Source: Alphaproteobacteria bacterium (GTDB taxonomy: Bacteria; Myxococcota_A; UBA796; CAJQPC01). From it: a stretch of 64,000 nt of DNA. Every line of letters starts with the position of its first letter. The first letter of the stretch is position 1. The position numbers were made by a program, and so were the translations under genes. The DNA lies in the NCBI GenBank assembly GCA_020632795.1, contig JACKEV010000015.1, positions 248,001-312,000 on the forward strand, given 5' to 3'. Shown here piece after piece: positions 62,368 through 64,000 of the stretch. The notes below the pieces were generated by a model, which saw only the letters and a list, made by a program, of their open reading frames with translations, was not told where the DNA came from and did not search any database.

Positions 62368-64000
62368 TGATCGCGCTCCTGCTGCTGGGCTGCGGCGGCG
62401 ATTTGCTGCACCGCAACAATCCCTCCGAGACCGACACCTCCGACTCCCCCGCCGAGCTGGCCTGCCCCGAGGACGAGGCCCTCTTCCAGGCCCACGTCTG
62501 GCAGCCCGCCCTGGGCGACCAGTGCGTGCTCTGCCACGTCGAGGGCGCGGTCGCGGGCAACACCCGCATGGTGCTCGACCCCAACGACATGCTGAGCAGC
62601 CTGCGGGCGGCGGCGTCGGTGGGCGAGGACCTGGTGCTCAAGCCCACCGGCCAGCACCCTGACGGCCACGGCGGCGGGGACGTCATCAGCCCCGACTCCG
62701 CCGCCGCCCAGGCCCTGGCCTTCTGGGTGGCCTGGGGCCAGGGCACCTGCGAGGAGCCCGAGGACGTCTCCGACGTCTGCGACGACCTGCCCGGCGACCG
62801 CCTGCTGCGCCGCCTCACCCACGCGGAGTACGACCGCACCGTCGAGGACCTGCTCGGCGTCGAGAGCGGCTACGGCGACGGCTTCGCCTCCGACGAGGTG
62901 GTCGAGGGCTTCCGGAACGACGCCGCCGCGCTGACGGTGTCCTCGCTGCTGGCCGACCAGTACCGCCTCGCGGCCGAGGCCCTGGCCTGGCAGGTCGACC
63001 TCGACCCGCTCGTCCCCTGCGACCCCTACGCGATGGGCCGGGCCAACTGCGCCCAGGTGGTCATCGAGGACTTCGGTCTGCGCGCCTTCCGCCGCCCCCT
63101 CTCCCAGCAGGACCTCGACCGCTACCAGGCCCTGTGGACCGAGGTCGCCCGCGAGGACGGCTTCGACGAGGGCCTGCGCTGGGTCATCGCGGCGATGCTG
63201 CAGTCGCCGTCCTTCCTGTACCGCTCCGAGCTGGGCGAGAAGCAGGCCGACGGCACCTTCGCGCTGACCGACTGGGAGCTGGCCACCGCGCTGTCCTACC
63301 AGTTCTGGGGCACCACCCCCGACGCCGAGCTGCTGGCCCTGGCCGAGGCCGGGACCCTCAACACCCCCGAGCAGCTGGACGAGCAGGCCATCCGCCTGGC
63401 CAGCGACGACCGGGCCCTGGCCACCGCCGCCGACCTCGTGGACACCTGGCTCCAGCTCGATCGCCTGCAGACGGTGTCTCGGGAGGGCCTCTCCACCTCC
63501 CTGCGCGACGCGATGGCCACCGAGACCCGGGCGCTGGTGATGGACGTCGCCGGGGACGGCGGCACCCTGGACGACCTGATGCTGGCCCGCCACACCTTCC
63601 TGGACGCCGAGCTGGCCGAGCACTACGGCCTGACGGGCGAGGGCGAGGTCGAGCTGGACGGCGTGCGCTACGGCGGCCTGCTCACCCAGGGCAGCGTGCT
63701 CACCGCCCACGCCCTGCCCACCGGCTCCAGCCCGGTGCACCGCGGCGTGCTCGTGCGGGAGCGCCTGCTGTGCGAGGACCTGCCCGCGCCGCCGGCCAAC
63801 CTGGACACCTCCCCCCCGGAGGTCAACCCGGACCTGAGCACCCGCGAGCGCTACGCCCAGCACACCTCCGACGACCAGTGCGCCTCCTGTCACAACCGCA
63901 TCGACCCCCTGGGCTTCGGCTTCGAGGCGTTCGACGGCCTGGGCCGCTGGCGCGCCGAGGACGCCGGGGCCCCGGTGGACGCCACCGGCGAGCTGGACGG
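62367..64000 (+). CDS. DUF1587/1595/1592/1588 c-type-cytochrome-like lipoprotein (3' end outside window)
   Basis: 544 residues visible from ATG 62367, overlapping the DUF1552 stop; the frame is open to the right edge. Lipoprotein signal MIALLLLGCGGD. A heme-like CVLCH site lies near residue 53. Then DRLLRRLTHAEYDRTVEDLL (DUF1587), IEDFGLRAFRRPLSQQDLDR (DUF1595), AAMLQSPSFLYRSELGE and LATALSYQFWGTTPDAELL (DUF1592), LTQGSVLTAHALPTGSSPVH and CASCHNRIDPLGFGFEAFDG (DUF1588) with a second CxxCH. A DUF1585 domain would be expected beyond the edge. Probably works with the DUF1552 protein in the envelope. Confidence 0.9.
   Translation, partial: MIALLLLGCGGDLLHRNNPSETDTSDSPAELACPEDEALFQAHVWQPALGDQCVLCHVEGAVAGNTRMVLDPNDMLSSLRAAASVGEDLVLKPTGQHPDGHGGGDVISPDSAAAQALAFWVAWGQGTCEEPEDVSDVCDDLPGDRLLRRLTHAEYDRTVEDLLGVESGYGDGFASDEVVEGFRNDAAALTVSSLLADQYRLAAEALAWQVDLDPLVPCDPYAMGRANCAQVVIEDFGLRAFRRPLSQQDLDRYQALWTEVAREDGFDEGLRWVIAAMLQSPSFLYRSELGEKQADGTFALTDWELATALSYQFWGTTPDAELLALAEAGTLNTPEQLDEQAIRLASDDRALATAADLVDTWLQLDRLQTVSREGLSTSLRDAMATETRALVMDVAGDGGTLDDLMLARHTFLDAELAEHYGLTGEGEVELDGVRYGGLLTQGSVLTAHALPTGSSPVHRGVLVRERLLCEDLPAPPANLDTSPPEVNPDLSTRERYAQHTSDDQCASCHNRIDPLGFGFEAFDGLGRWRAEDAGAPVDATGELD

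Noticed and set aside
62250..63893. 547-residue minus-strand frame at the right end
   Set aside because: The plus strand encodes the DUF1587-1588 protein with CxxCH motifs that runs off the window; the antisense frame is a shadow.

Overview
The window is very GC-rich and densely coded. Its gene content points to a Myxococcota-like (deltaproteobacterial) genome: an FG-GAP protein with MopE-like Asp/Cys repeats and a hydrophobic-plus-basic sorting tail, many short lipoproteins, a DUF1552 protein paired with a DUF1587/1595/1592/1588 protein, RCC1-like lipoproteins, an L-domain solenoid, and CHAT/NB-ARC/TPR and vWA proteins. This is inference from family content; no rRNA or tRNA was found. High GC creates very long antisense frames, which were discarded.

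Layout. 1-3217: end of a P-loop NTPase followed by a TPR protein. 3284-5812: secreted L-domain solenoid and a hicAB toxin-antitoxin pair with a perfect palindromic operator. 5829-10056: DUF6941-like protein, ArsC-type phosphatase, FG-GAP/MopE-like protein, DUF3500 lipoprotein. 10060-21146: on the minus strand, an apparent five-gene operon for inorganic carbon uptake (SulP, DabA, two proton-channel subunits, porin-like protein) behind a near-consensus sigma-54 promoter, divergent from an NtrB/NtrC-type two-component pair with a GAFTDA motif. 21150-24677: Rpn-type nuclease and a two-gene vWA (TROVE-like) operon.

24923-32330: an approximately 1.9-kb segment (RCC1-like lipoprotein, 38-codon micro-lipoprotein, second lipoprotein, 3' end of a glycosyltransferase gene) is present twice, flanking two genes of unknown function. 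The left copy carries a 34-codon in-frame relic of the neighbouring glycosyltransferase, which records the duplication. 32225-40694: sugar/cyclitol cluster with two glycosyltransferase-type proteins, two SDR enzymes, cupin, EEVS-like sugar-phosphate cyclase, ROK kinase, GH4-like enzyme and nucleotidyltransferase. 40729-44727: lower-GC three-gene operon (OLD-like ATPase, separate TOPRIM protein, DUF262 protein), a strong candidate for an undescribed defence system.

44801-51115: HhH lipoprotein plus membrane protein behind a Fur-box-like site, divergent from a CusB/CusA-type metal efflux pair whose pump carries an insertion with two canonical EF-hand loops. 51112-57507: 2131-residue CHAT protease/NB-ARC/TPR protein. 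57641-64000: lipoprotein, beta-barrel-like protein, ECF sigma factor with FecR-like partner, and the DUF1552/DUF1592 pair, the last running off the window. Several genes have a -10-like hexamer only 6-11 bases before the start codon and no Shine-Dalgarno, suggesting frequent leaderless transcripts.
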